A DNA stretch of 64,000 nucleotides, from NCBI RefSeq assembly GCF_019112545.1, contig NW_025064937.1, positions 69,656 to 133,655 of the forward strand, given 5' to 3'. Below, one piece after another: positions 48,538 to 60,154 of this stretch. The DNA is from Guyanagaster necrorhizus (lineage: Eukaryota > Basidiomycota > Agaricomycetes > Agaricales > Physalacriaceae). A program made the position numbers and the translations under genes. Each line of letters begins with the position of its first letter. The stretch's first letter is position 1. The notes below the pieces were generated by a model that was given only the letters and a program-made list of their open reading frames with translations, was not told the DNA's origin and did no database searches.

Positions 48538-50004
48538 TCTATTCTGCCAACATGCAGTTTATGATGAGAGGGAAAAAAGTTATAGAGTTATTCAGCCCAG
48601 ACAAATGAGGAATCAGTACTAATCAGTCCCAGCATTGCCAACTCAGACAAGAGCTGATGAACCATGGTCTTTGAGCAAGACCAACCACTGAATAGAGCAA
48701 CACTATCTCATCATTGGAAAAGCTCTTCTTTTACATAAGAAAGAACAAAACTGCTAAATTCATTGAATTTATATTGGTATACAATATCCATGATAAGAAG
48801 GTAAAGAAAAGCATTCATCAACTGAACTGATATATATGCAAATTGATCTTTCACAGCTAGATAAGATGGTCAGGATTTTAGCATGATGGGCATCCATGAT
48901 AAATGTCAGTCACATGGAATGGAACTCTAACAGAAGAAAACTTATGATAGACAGAATACATGTCCACATTTTGTCACACTAATCTTTGGTGAGAGATACA
49001 AGCACATCAGGCATGTCTACTTTACAGTGGCTTTCAGTACAGGCTGGCTCTGCAAGAGCTTGAGATTCTATGGAATCAATTGTTAGTCTGAGTGACAGGT
49101 AATATATAAATGAGCCTACTAAGATCACCAATCTCCACCAGAGCCATTGGAGAACCCTGTCCACAGATCCAAAGAGTTTGAACCTCTGCTAATCTGTGGA
49201 AATAACACAAATAACCCTATTCACAGGCCAAAGGGTTTGAACCTCTGTCACCTGTAGTGCCTCACATCACAAACACCTCAAAAACTCAAGATAGTGCCCT
49301 TCAGACACTGCTCTCTCATTCTCAGGCTAGAGCACAATTCAAAATCTCTTATTAAATTGAACTAGAGTCCCTCACAAGCTTTTGTGCCTCACACAGTTCT
49401 CAAATCTCTCTTAATGATTTCAATAATTGGTCTATTCTCTTACCCAAAGTTACAAACACAAATCCAGAGCTGGAGTGCAAGGCCTTCATGCTCAATATAC
49501 TGCAACTGTAGGGGGCCAGAAACTCATCTACTACTCTTACAATGGGGTATTTAAATAGGCTACTACTGTACTTACTAAGAGACACCTAATATAATAGTTT
49601 TAATGCATGGGACTCCAGAATGGAGTCCCTCATGAGTCATTTGCACACATGTTGCTGTTTGACATGCATATTCTGCTCTAGGTCAGGACTGTGCCTTCTG
49701 TTTCTATGTAACCTGACATCAGTTAGCTCTGTTTATGGCCTAGCCACAGGGCTCTTTACTTTCTTATCTCCTTAAAATTATTCTGCCACTCCCAGGACCT
49801 GTTTCAGGTCACCAGAGTTATCTCTCATGTCCAGAGTCAGCTACAATTGTTCTGTTCTCTAGCTGAGTGCCTGGATATTCTGTATTACTCACAATATGTG
49901 TCATTTCTGGCCTAAAGTGCATCAATTAATCCATCTCATGGTTATGCATCATCCATCAGTACTGCATGAAGTTCCACACATGGGTCATGCATGCATGTGT
50001 TATG

Positions 50005-50964
50005 TGTTAAGCCCAAATGACATGTGACTAAAACACATGATAAATAGATGCTGTATCGAGTTTGTACAGTCACATCTAAGTTCACTATATGTGTTTATAT
50101 GGCATTGTGTTCCAAGGCCATTACAGATTGGCTCAAGATAGAATGGTAAGAGAATAAACTTTAGCTTGAAGCTGGGGATATATAGTGAGAGCTATGCTAC
50201 TTATATATTGTTTGAGTCTGAGTTAAATATATCCCTACTAATTGTGAGTTTCTATGCTATAGTCCCCATTATCCTTGAGCATTGTTACTGTCTACAAAAG
50301 AGTGTTGTTCATTGTTGAGGGTCATCATTGCATCAGAGGACAATGACAGACTTGGCCTATTATAGTGACTAAGCCTGTCTCATGGTCCTAAGCACTGGTG
50401 TAGATGCTCTGACTAAGTGTTAGGAATGTGCCAATCAAGTGGGTTTGAGTGCATGTGTGGAGACTGGCAGAGTGCATGGGCATCAACAAAGCTATTGGCA
50501 ATGTCACCCTTGAGTTGAGGCCCAAGGATTTGGATGGATGGAACAGAGTTCTGTTGGGGAAGTGAAGAGGAGTATCCTTTGGAGCAGAATCTGACAGATG
50601 AAGAAGGAGTTGAAGTGAGTATGAAGTGTAGATGGCTATCCAAGTTGATATTTGAACTGAGTAGTTACAATAGTTATACATGGCTTTATATACTAATGGT
50701 AGCTAATTCTGAGTCGGGTTCCATTGGGTTCTGATATCAGTATTCACTACCAAGTTCAGGGTCTAGATATTACAATGTGAAATACAGATGTGAAATAATA
50801 ATGGTGAAAATGAAATTAATAGGTAATGGGGAGTGGCTGGAGTCTGGTGGGTTTCTGTGATTGAATCCATGGTTGGTTGAGGTGACATGGAGGCTGGTGG
50901 CATGCATGTAACACTAAGCATAAATAGGGGTTAATCAGTAAGGGAAAAAGGAAAAGTTATAACA
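50005..50964 (-). mobile_element. Reverse gypsy-type solo LTR (interrupted)
   Basis: Reads TGTTAAGCCC...GTTATAACA on the plus strand, i.e. the reverse complement of the E1-family LTR ends. It includes the AATAAACTTTAGCTTGAAGCTG transcription-start block. The flanks TTATG and TTATA look like a 5-bp target-site duplication with one decayed base. The LTR is enlarged by the nested unit at 50,418-50,913. Confidence 0.7.
50418..50913. mobile_element. Nested solo LTR inside the reverse gypsy LTR
   Basis: 496 bp with ends TGTTAGGAATG...GCATGTAACA and a perfect 5-bp direct repeat CTAAG at 50,413-50,417 and 50,914-50,918. It interrupts the LTR in the conserved CTGACTAAGC.. block. It carries no coding domain. 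Because the ends and the duplication are perfect, this is the youngest event of this part of the nest. Its family is not determined. Confidence 0.75.
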
Positions 50965-51299
50965 TTATATATGCATGTCTCATGGTTCCTCACATGCATG
51001 TTATATCTGTAGTTCCACATGATTTCTATTCTTAGTGCATGAGCTCTGAGCTATTGTCAGTGCATTCAGTGTCAAGTACTGAGACTTCCTGCACAGTGTG
51101 ACCCTTTGGTATCATCCTGAAGCTAAGTCATGTACTCCACCAATTGTTGCTCAAGCCCATCATGGCTAGCCTTTCTTTTATTGTGCTCTAGCTCTATTTT
51201 GCTTTACATGCTTAGTAGTACTTTTGTACTTAGCATGTAGTACTGTATTTTTCAAAATTACATGCATGGACATGTTCAGGGCATGTCAGCAGTCTTACA

Positions 51300-51500
51300 C
51301 TAGGTCTCATTGGTGCATGAAGCAGAAGCAAACCCTTGTTTGAATAATGGAGCTGGCCATGAAAAATAAGAAACACCATTGAATATCCATTACATCTGCA
51401 GACATACCAGACTCACCTTGCTAGAATCAAGATATAGAATGGTGAAAGGAAGCCTAGCACTGTCTGAAGGAGGACCTGAAAAGTATACAGGGCAATGACC
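51300..51500. repeat. Dispersed repeat R, CpG-decayed copy
   Basis: GTCTTACACTAGGTCTCATT, then CAAACCCTTGTTTGAAT and ACATCTGCAGACATACCAGA, match the reverse complement of 13,270-13,100. The CpGs in the 13-kb copy (e.g. CTGCGGACG) are TpG or CpA here. Confidence 0.5.
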
Positions 51501-51949
51501 TATGGCAATCTGCACTGGAGTGATAAGCTCCTATATTTCGTTGGTGTGAGAAAGCAGAGTATATCGCAAAACGCAACAGATACTCGTAGGAACGCTAGAA
51601 TGATAGTGCATGGTAAACAACCCTCCTGCGGGAGAATTAGCAAATTCGAGCTTAGACACTTGTTACGGGTCCGATACGTTGCAATGAAACTGAAAATTGA
51701 TGGCGATAAGCTTTTAGACAAACATAGTTATGATTATGTAGTATACAATGGCGGTCGAGGACCTCTACAATTCTTCGTAAATCAACCTTCAGAACCCTAT
51801 ACAGAGGCGATGAGGTACCTCCCAGTACTAACGGACTTCCACTACAGCGAACATGATCCGCCGATGACTACACAGCTGATGTAGATTATGTTATGTTCCT
51901 AGAATGTCTCCGACCGATGTTTACTGCTGCCCAGCATAAACAAGATCAG

Positions 51950-52450
51950 ATCATCAACTTTGCAGATTTTGGAACATACTCCAGTATATGAAACAGAGCG
52001 AACCCTTGTTTGAACGATAGTACTGGCCGTGACAAGTGAGAAACAATGTTGAGTGTCTGTGACATCCGCGGACATACCAGAGTGGCGAAAATACCAGCAG
52101 ACATTGTGAAACAAATATCATGCCAGGATTCTGCTACTGGCGCGAGTGAGCCCAAAAAGTACAGGGCACCGGTCCATGACAACCTGCACCTGAGTAAATG
52201 AGCACCTGCATTTTGCCGTTTTGAGAAAGCAGAGCATACCGTTAAATGTAATGCATTACGTAGTTGTACGAGCACCAGATGACAGCGCACGGTAACCGAC
52301 CCTCAGAGTGGAGAATCAGTGAATGTGAACTTTGACTTTTGTTATGCCCTTGTTAGCGGGCTTGTTTATCAGGCTAACGTGAGCCCCGGTGAAAACACAC
52401 TCTCATGAGTTGTTCCAAGGTGAAATTGCTTCGGAACAAAGGTCATTTAG
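51950..52450. repeat. Dispersed repeat R, CpG-normal copy
   Basis: GAACCCTTGTTTGAACGAT, then GACATCCGCGGACATACCAG, CACGGTAACC and ATGAGTTGTTCCAAGG, match the reverse complement of 12,760-13,240. CpGs are retained, in contrast to the adjacent copy only 0.5 kb away. Confidence 0.5.
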
Positions 52451-53424
52451 GCATTTACAATAATAAGAACAAGTCAGACCCGCTGACCGAGTATCGAATG
52501 ATACATACGGCAAGAGCGACCCTTGCAGGAGAGCGAGAAGCGCAAAGCACGAACATTTAGAAACTAGTGAGACTAACAACTACGGCTTCTCGATATGAGA
52601 AACCCTAGATGTTGAAGAACGCAATGGCATACGTCATCACATACCGCCACCAGTGTCAAAAATGCAGCCTGGCTACTGTGTAAAACTCGAGTACCAGCAT
52701 CATTTGCTATGGCTCTGGAGCGTTCCGTGGGGAACACAATACTGTACTAGATACATCTTCAGAATGACATAGTTATGCCTGTGAAGTAACGCACCAACAC
52801 ATGAGCGAACATCGTCCCCCCGCTGTACGGAAAATTTTTCGTTGTATGTGCATCTGCCAGATAAGGACAAACATTCTTTCGTGCATTCTTCAATAGACAT
52901 GGGTCCATTACAGTCGAGAGAAGCTCAAGGCCGCCTATGTTAGCCTTCGTAAATAACCAAGCATTACCAACAGAAAGGTACATATGCATACCTCACATCA
53001 GTACGTTGGCGGCATTTGGATAGCATTGAAGAAGACTTTGAAGTCGACTATGTTATTTAATCAGTGCTATTACTAGATGAACGCTGCACAGATGTCAGTA
53101 AACTGAAGGATATCTTTGAATGACGAGTGCACCAAGTCCAGGTTCGACTTTTGAAACCACCGTATCTAGCTTTCTTTGCAGAGTATCAAAGAGCAGTCCT
53201 AGCTATCCGTACGCATAGAGCGTCAAAGGGCAATCCTAATAAGATTTCTCAGGGTATGGCTCAGCATACTTGAAGAACAGTCATACCTTCGAAGGGTATT
53301 TCATACGTAGCTACGAAGAGTCTGGCCATCAATGGGCAAGAAAATCCTGTCTCACTATCTCACTCGACCGCCAGTCTTATACCTTTTCCACATCCCGAGC
53401 AGCATGAACAGCCAGGCTCACCGC

Positions 53425-53782
53425 TCAGCTCAAGACTGTCGGTAGGCTAGAGAGCGCAGCGACGACAAGAACATCGATTGGAGAGAGGTCGTAGGGTGGC
53501 AATGCTTGTGAGTTGAAGAAGAGAAAATACGGACATACCAAAGGCAACCGTCATGATGGTGATTGGTTGAAAAGATTGTGGATGTTTGGCGTTGGCCTGC
53601 CCCGATGATTGTACAGCCACCATCAGCCTTGCTGAAGGCCAACGACGCCCTCGTTGACACGACGATGGCCCTGCACGACGCGTATCTTCATTAGAATTAG
53701 AAATATAAGTCCATACTTCAAACGTACTGCTTCCCGTCTCACAAGATGGATTTGTTATTCTTCTAACCGCCTTTGCTGCCAT
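53425..53782 (-). CDS. Possible small gene, unrecognised
   Basis: The minus-strand frame from ATG 53,782 (MAAKAVRRITNPSCETG) is open for about 100 codons. A short intron (GTATGTCC...CACAAG, about 34 nt) would join it to LPPYDLSPIDVLVVAALSSL and a stop at 53,425-53,427. The C-terminal segment is hydrophobic. The intron is shorter than others here, so the model is tentative. Confidence 0.25.
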
Positions 53783-54013
53783 TTTTTCTTTCAGCTATTC
53801 AGTTCTACCCTGATTGCTGCCGTACTCTTGGTTCTTCGACAGTACAGTTCTGAAAATTCCAGAGTTATTACCATGGTTGAGTTCTACTTATCTAATTGCT
53901 CAGGCAAGACTCACGAGTCACGACCCAGTCAATTATTCTGGCCCACTAGCTCAAATTACTCTGCACTACAAACAAGCCATAGGTTGTGAACAAGTTAAAA
54001 ATATACAGTATTC

Positions 54014-54530
54014 CTACGCAGTAACGCTCATCCCCAACCTCGCATCCCTACGTCTTTCCGCCGCCTCTATCCAGCTCTGGTCCTCATACCCATTCTCTTC
54101 GAGCCAGGCCTTGTACATTTTCATGCATCTCCTCTTATGCCCCAACCACGTGCTGCGATCGTATGCAGCATTCCCCCGGCTGTCCAATTTGACGGGAGTC
54201 CGGCACTTGTTACACACCACGTGTTGTTTGGTGATGGATTCGACGTCGACGCAAGGATCCCGTTGAAGAATTGGAGGTGCTCCTCGTCCATCTTGCGCAC
54301 CTTTGCTCCTGGGAATTGAGCTGGCTGGACAAGACGCCGTAAAAACGTCTTTCTCAGCTCTGCGAAGTCGATCAGGCTTCCGCTCGGGTGTGCATCTCTA
54401 ATTCATCATCGTTCGCATCGGGGTGGGAGGAAATGAGACAAACGTACCATTCATGATCTGACATATGCTCATCATCTTTGTTATTGTCGTCGTCCAAGTC
54501 GATGGAGCTGCTAAGAACGGAATCAGACAT
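54014..54530 (-). pseudogene. Short paralogue of the putative zinc-binding family, probable frameshift
   Basis: The minus strand starts MSDSVLSSSIDLDDDNNKDD (54,530; acidic), then a GTACGT intron, then HPSGSLIDFAELRKTFLRRL and VRKMDEEHLQFF. A 1-nt frame change near 54,260 is needed before VVCNKCRTPVKLD and TWLGHKRRCMKMYKAW. The CxxC...HxxxxC core matches NCVGCGRKVQLDK ... LWVKHRDKC of the 33,811-35,015 gene. It could be functional only if an unseen intron corrects the frame. Confidence 0.5.
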
Positions 54531-55070
54531 GGCTCACGGACAAAGTATCCTGGAACCACTGTCACCTAGTACTAGTAGGAGGAAGTATACTCCAACCCCC
54601 TTTCATTCTCTTTGACGAGTGTCCAGCATACATCCTAATCGCCAGATTTAGTCGGATGCCATTGCGAGAAAAGTCCACTTACGTCGACAAATCCGAGTCC
54701 CTCTTATACCAGGCCGTCAATGGCGGATATGGGTTGACACGGTCGGATAAATCTATTCCAACCATCTCATTTCGATAGACGAGGCGTGTTACATGCTGTT
54801 GCAGCTAGCAAGACGAGGTCATCGAATTTGGCGTGCGTAGAACTACCGGTATGCAGCGAGGTTGTGTGCCCCACCGAGAAATGAGAATGATTCAACGAGG
54901 CGGTGTTGTAAGTCATAGTAAGGAGAAAAGGAAGGGATCAGTACTCGGGAAGTTCGTTATTTGAGGACAATGTTGTTCCTAGAGTGGCAAGTTTGGAACC
55001 GAGGATCTAAACTTTAATCGTACACGTTGTCATGCAAATACAAAGTAAGTGCCCAGGGTAGGAGGGTGAC
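54531..55070. other. Host-like intergenic DNA before the copia element
   Basis: CpG content is normal and no gene is recognised. It separates the zinc-family relic from the copia insertion. Confidence 0.35.
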
Positions 55071-57226
55071 AAGTGTCAAGTTTGTCCCTAAAGAAAGCTG
55101 CTAGCCTGGGCCCCGGCAGCACTGGCATTACATTGAAGAGGATCTGTGCATGCACAAGGTGAAAATGGTGTTGGATTAGCAAGCAGGAGCTCTGTCATAT
55201 CCTGCTGGCCGAGCTCAATACCCCTTTATGTAGAGATGGATAATATATATTGAATGTGGTCTGTCAAGCACCCTCACCGTGTTTCTGCTCATTGCTACAC
55301 TGTGTGAGGGTGAGTATCTACTTATGTTACTTCGTTTATGTTACTGATTGGTATCCTATAGTCTACACTATAGCTAACAGTGTACTCTATTAGGTGCTAC
55401 AAACATGCATCACTTTCTTAGAGGTTATATGGCCCCAAGAATTACTCTATCCCATCCTTCATACTCAAATGACTTCTGCCATTGCTGCCTTGACTACAGG
55501 CCTACCATCAAACATCCCACACTTAACATGTCTGGTGACAACTGGTCTATCTTCTACCTCTGCTTTTCCACTGGCATTCAGGCCAAAGAGAAATGGAACC
55601 ACTTCAATGGATCAAAGCCCAAACACTCTCTCACTGCACCCACAACAGCTCTCATGGCTGAGCTAGATAAATGGAAGAAAGATGAGGCTATAGCCAAGAA
55701 CCTCCTGCTCTTGAAGACCCCTGACTCAGTTGCTATGAAGATTCAGTGTCTCTCCACAGTTGCTGAAGCCTGGTCAAAGATCAAAAAAGAGTTTACCAAT
55801 AAGAGCAGCTATGCACAAACTGACCTTCAGCAGCAGTTTATAGAGTCACATTGCCCAGCCAAAGGCAATGTTCACAAGTTTCTTGACAGTCTGTCAATGA
55901 AACAGGAGTCATTAGCTTCCATCAGTGTCATCATCAAGGAAAAGGATTACCACTCAACAATTCTCACCTCCATCCTCCCCTATCTTGCCAAGCATGCATT
56001 GACTCTCCATATGGTGGCAAAGCTTTTCAGTCCCAACAAGGAAGTCAAACTTGGGAACCTGATCCATTCCATTTCTTAGGAATATGACTGGCTGGAGTGC
56101 AAGCAAGCCAAGCATAGCTGGCAGTCTGGAAAGGGAAAGGACTTGGAGCAAGATGAAGCCATGTCTGTTTCATCAAGCTCAGGTGACAATAAGAAGGGCA
56201 AGAAACCCAGCAAGAAGTTGTGCTGAGAATGTGGAAAAGAAGGACACTTCAAAAACAAGTGCCCTAAGAAGAAGTCATCAGATAATGACAGCAAGGCTTC
56301 TGGATTGAAGGGTGAAATAGCCAATGTGGCTGAGAAATCATCAGGTTCAGACTGAGAAGCCAGCAGTGCATTCAGGGTTGATGATGCTAGTGATATGCCA
56401 TCACTGGCTGCAGTTTCTGAGTCAGATGAGTCTGAAGTTGAGGGCTTGTCAGAGGACTCAGAGGATGAAGATGATGGTGCTGACCTTTTTTCAGAGGTTG
56501 GTGGTGAGTCATGAGATGAGCTGAGCAGTGTGTTGTCCTCAGACATTGACTGGAGTGATGTAAACTCCTTTGTTGACAAGCAATTGGATGCCATGTCTGG
56601 CATGCTGACTTTGGAGGATGTATCTGCTTCTGAAGAGTCAGTTGCAGCCATTACCAACACTGTAAACTCACCCAATGTTTGAATTCATACTGAACTCTAT
56701 GACTCTGGCTGTACACACCATATTTCCCCTTACCATGACAATTTCAACTTGTTCCAGTCTGTTCTGCTCAAGGCATTCCATGCTGCAAACATTCAAAAAT
56801 TCTCTGCAGCTGGAAAGAGTGTGATAAGCATTAATGTGCCAAATGATGCAAATGCAAGCAACCTGTGACTCACTGAGGTCATGTACTCTCCTGAAGTTGG
56901 ATATACACTCATTTCAGTTGGCTGACTTGATGATCTTGGTTTTGAGTTGATTTTTGGTCACATAAAATGCACCATCCATGCACCAGATAGAAAGGTAGTT
57001 AGAGTTGTCCCAAAAGATGATGGTGGCCTATATTGGGCTCATCATAAGGGAGATTTGGCTGGGGCAGCTGAGAAGGTGCTTACTCTAGACCAATTGCACT
57101 GCCATATGGTCACATTTCATCTGAAGTTGCTTATCATCTGATCAAAAAGGGCTTTATGACTGGAGTAAAGCTCAACAAATCATCTCAAGAACCACAGTTC
57201 TGTGAGTTATGTGTCTATGCTAAGGC

Positions 57227-57739
57227 TGTTACGATTTTTCTGCTTTTCTTTTCTTTTTCCTTGGAAACAACCCCTATCTTTGCTTAGTCAGAGTGCTTAA
57301 GCCAGTGCCTAGGACCGTGGGAACGCTTAGCTCAGCAACCCAACCAGTCATTGTCTTATCATTGCTGTGTGCTGTGAAGGGAGAGACAATACTCCTTTCA
57401 TCCTACAACTGCGGTGCAGCAGTAACAGCACAACAGCAAGACAACAGCTTTTGTAGAGAGCCTGGCAACAGCAGGGGTAACAGCCTCTACAACAGACAAT
57501 ATCTTTTGTGAACAGTTATTAATAGCCAGATAACAGAACAGTATTTAAGTAGCATAGCTCTCGCTGTAATACCTCAGCTTCGAGCTAAAGTTTATTTTCT
57601 ACCATTCTATCTTGAGCAACTTGCAAACACCTTGACCACACATCTATTGACTCAAGTGAACTCAGTCAGTCTAACCCGAAGTGTGAGGTTCTGAACTGTT
57701 TATCATGTGTTGATAGTCATGTGGAGCCTGGGCTTAACA
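57227..57739 (+). mobile_element. Gypsy solo LTR inside copia integrase
   Basis: TGTTACGATTTTTC...GGGCTTAACA, 513 bp, with perfect 5-bp duplication AAGGC (57,222-57,226 and 57,740-57,744). The copia frame continues across it (CVYAKA|T). TATTTAAG is followed 26 nt later by AGCTTCGAGCTAA, which retains the CpG that is lost in E1 and E2. Confidence 0.9.
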
Positions 57740-58378
57740 AAGGCTACATGAAAGCCAGTGTCTAAGGCTCAAGGGGGAGAATGTGCAACTGATATTGGAG
57801 ATGAAATTCACTCTGATTTATAGGGATCTGCACCTGTGGAATCCCTATGTAAACACTATTACTTCATCTTCTTCATTGATCACAGCACTCATTTGGCTTA
57901 CCTTGAATTCTTATGCCATAAGAGTGAAGCTTTCATGGCATACAAGGCCTATGAAGCTTGCATCTGCATCCAGCATGATTGTCCTGTAAAAATCCTCCAT
58001 TCAGACTATAGAGATGAATATTTTGATAAAGCATTTGTCTTGCATCTGAAAATGGCTGGCACAGCAAGGAAGATGACTGTGCATGATATGCCACAGCACA
58101 ATGGGGTGGCTAAAAGGTATAATTGCACAGCTCTTGAAAAGGTTAGAGCTATGCTGTATTCAAGTGGCTTACCTCACTTCCTATAGGCTGAGGCTGTTTG
58201 CCATGCTGTTTGGGTTCTCAACAGAACATTGATGAAGGCTCTAGATAGGATGACTTCTTATGAGGCTGTCACAGGAAAGAAGTCAGATCTAAAAGGGTTG
58301 CAGAAATAGAGAGAGAAATGCTGGATACACCTTGAGGCTAAGACTATGAATGCCAAGCTCAAATTCCACATGACCAAT

Positions 58379-58872
58379 AACATGTGATAAACTGATAGAA
58401 CCTTGCACTTCAGATTATACTATCAGAGTCCACTGATGTGTGATCAGCATTATGTAGTCAAGGCAGTTACAAGTCACTCAAGATAAGATAGTGGAGAATA
58501 AACTTTAGCTCAAAGCTGGGGTTACTACAGCGAGAGCTATGCTACTTAAATACTAAATCCTTATCATTCTAAGAATATTACTATCTAATTGTCCTTGCTG
58601 CACTTGTACAGTGTATTGTCCAGTATTGTTAAGATATCTACAAAAAGTATTATGCTGTTACTGCTGTTACTGCTGTGCAAAGATAAGAGAGACTTCTCTG
58701 TCATTATGCTGTTGCACAACTTCACAGCAGCAACCAGAATCAGGGTGGTGCTGATGACTAAGCATTTCCATGATCCTAAGTGCCAGGTCTAGATGCCCTG
58801 ACTAAGCAGAAATAGAGGTCAATCCTGAATAAATCAAGGAAAAAGGAAAAGAAAATAGGAAAAATCATAACA
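58379..58872 (-). mobile_element. Truncated reverse gypsy LTR inside copia integrase
   Basis: The reverse complement of the LTR family is seen from ACATGTGATAAACTGATAGA through AATAAACTTTAGCTCAAAGC to the LTR start AAAAATCATAACA at 58,872. The outer ~35 bp of the LTR end are missing on the left. It splits the copia sequence between KLKFHMTN and MKLDGHIC. Confidence 0.75.
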
Positions 58873-59688
58873 ATGAAGCTGGATGGCCACATATGTGAGA
58901 GTCAGTGAATTAGATTCAATGAAACAAGCAATGGATCCTGTGTCTACTGGACAGAGAGCAAGACAGTGTCTATCAAGCAAAATGTCTATTTTGACACAAC
59001 TCATATTGCTGCCAACAATCTTGAAGGAGAGAAAGACATTGAGCTACATGATATTCCATCAATGCCAAAAACTCAGTCCAACCCACCTGCTGCAAAGCCA
59101 TCACAGATGTCACCTACCTCCAAAGCCTAGCCTACAGTCTAACCTATAGTTGAAGAAAGCCATTCTAGACACACTTGAAAGCCTAGCTAGTGAGTGCTGG
59201 ACCTCATATCTGGCAAAAGTGGTGTATCAGTACATTCAAGCAATTCTGTGGTACCTGTTGGTGTTCAGTTACTGGTTGTCAATGAAAACAATGAAGCTCT
59301 CAAGTTTGAGGGAGAGAGAGAGGCAGATTGGTTGATGATACTGGAGGATGCTGACTTCCTTGAGGAGTATGCTATGGCCATTTCAACAGCTGATGCAGAA
59401 GCCTTAGAGCCATGCAGTCTACCTGAAGTGAAGTGTCAGCCTGATTGGCCTTTGTGGGACGGTGCAATATAGGAAGAGCTTGCAACATTGAAGACTGCAG
59501 GGAGTTGAGAAATTGTTGACAAACCAGCTGAAGCAAATGTTGTGGGTGTGAAGTAGGTGGGTCTGTAATATCAAGAAGAATGCTGAGGGAGGCATAGTCA
59601 AGTTCAAAGCTGGCTTGATAGCACAAGGATTCTCACAAGTACCCAGCATTGACTACTTCAACACTTATGCCTCTGTTGCAAAGCTTGC

Positions 59689-60153
59689 TGTTATGATTTT
59701 TCCATTTGTTCCCCAGAAAACTCCTATTTATGCTTAGTCAGGGCACTAGGATGAGCACTTAGGACCATGGGACAAAAGCTTAGTCATCACAAATAGCCAA
59801 GTCCATCATTGTCTTTTGATGCAACAGCATTGCCTGGCAACACACAAGCAACCTTTTATATATGATAGTGATGCCCAAGGACAAAGAGCACAACAGACAG
59901 AGAAATGCACAATAAGTAGTGGTATTATTAGCAGACCATGTACAGTATTTAAGACTGCTCACTCTTGCTGGTAACCTCCAGCTTCAAGCTAAAGTTTATT
60001 CCATCTCATTCTACTCTCAAGCTAGTCACACAAAGCCTTAAAGCAGAGGGAGTTAACACTGGTACACATAAGTGAACTCTAACAGAAGGCTCAAACATGA
60101 AGCCATGTTAGTTTATCACATGCTAGTTGATCACATGTGGCTTGAGCCTAACA
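59689..60153 (+). repeat. E2 5' LTR
   Basis: 465 bp. TATTTAAG is followed 26 nt later by AGCTTCAAGCTAA (presumed transcript start, about 59,979). Ends TGTTA...TAACA as in E1. Confidence 0.85.
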
Positions 60154-60154
60154 A

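Larger units (their letters stand above)
48538..51288. repeat. CpG-poor repeat region with second copy of the 1.8-kb element
   Basis: Contains the homologue of the 7,768-7,884 fragment on the minus strand (48,960-49,090), then the second copy of the 46,229-47,998 unit from about 49,180. The copy is split at about 50,005-50,964 by a reverse gypsy LTR and ends at GGGCATGTCA 51,288. Almost no CpG is left. Confidence 0.5.
55074..59688 (+). mobile_element. Ty1/copia element, decayed and triply interrupted
   Basis: Gag from ATG 55,528 (MSGDNWSIFYLCFSTGIQA ... ELDKWKKDEAIAKNLLLL), a UBN2-type copia gag. A CCHC knuckle at about 56,218 (ECGKEGHFKNKC) follows, then acidic linker and protease DSGCTHHI (56,703). 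The GAG-pre/integrase start (SPEVGYTLISVG, CELCVYAKA) runs to 57,226. After a solo LTR, integrase resumes (GDEIHSDL, YFIFFIDHSTHLAYLEF, PQHNGVAKRYNCTALEKVR). After a second LTR it continues LDGHIC and VYFDTTHIAANNLEGE, and the RT start (DKPAEANVVG, FKAGLIAQGFSQVPSIDYFN) stops at 59,688, where E2 is inserted. Several in-frame stops and frameshifts are present. The 5' LTR limits (about 55,074-55,390) are unresolved. Confidence 0.8.

Noticed and set aside
46700..49260. TTTGAACCTCTG and GGATTCAAACC blocks as tRNA genes or SINE heads
   Set aside because: They resemble T-arm boxes, but no acceptor, D or anticodon stems could be folded around them.
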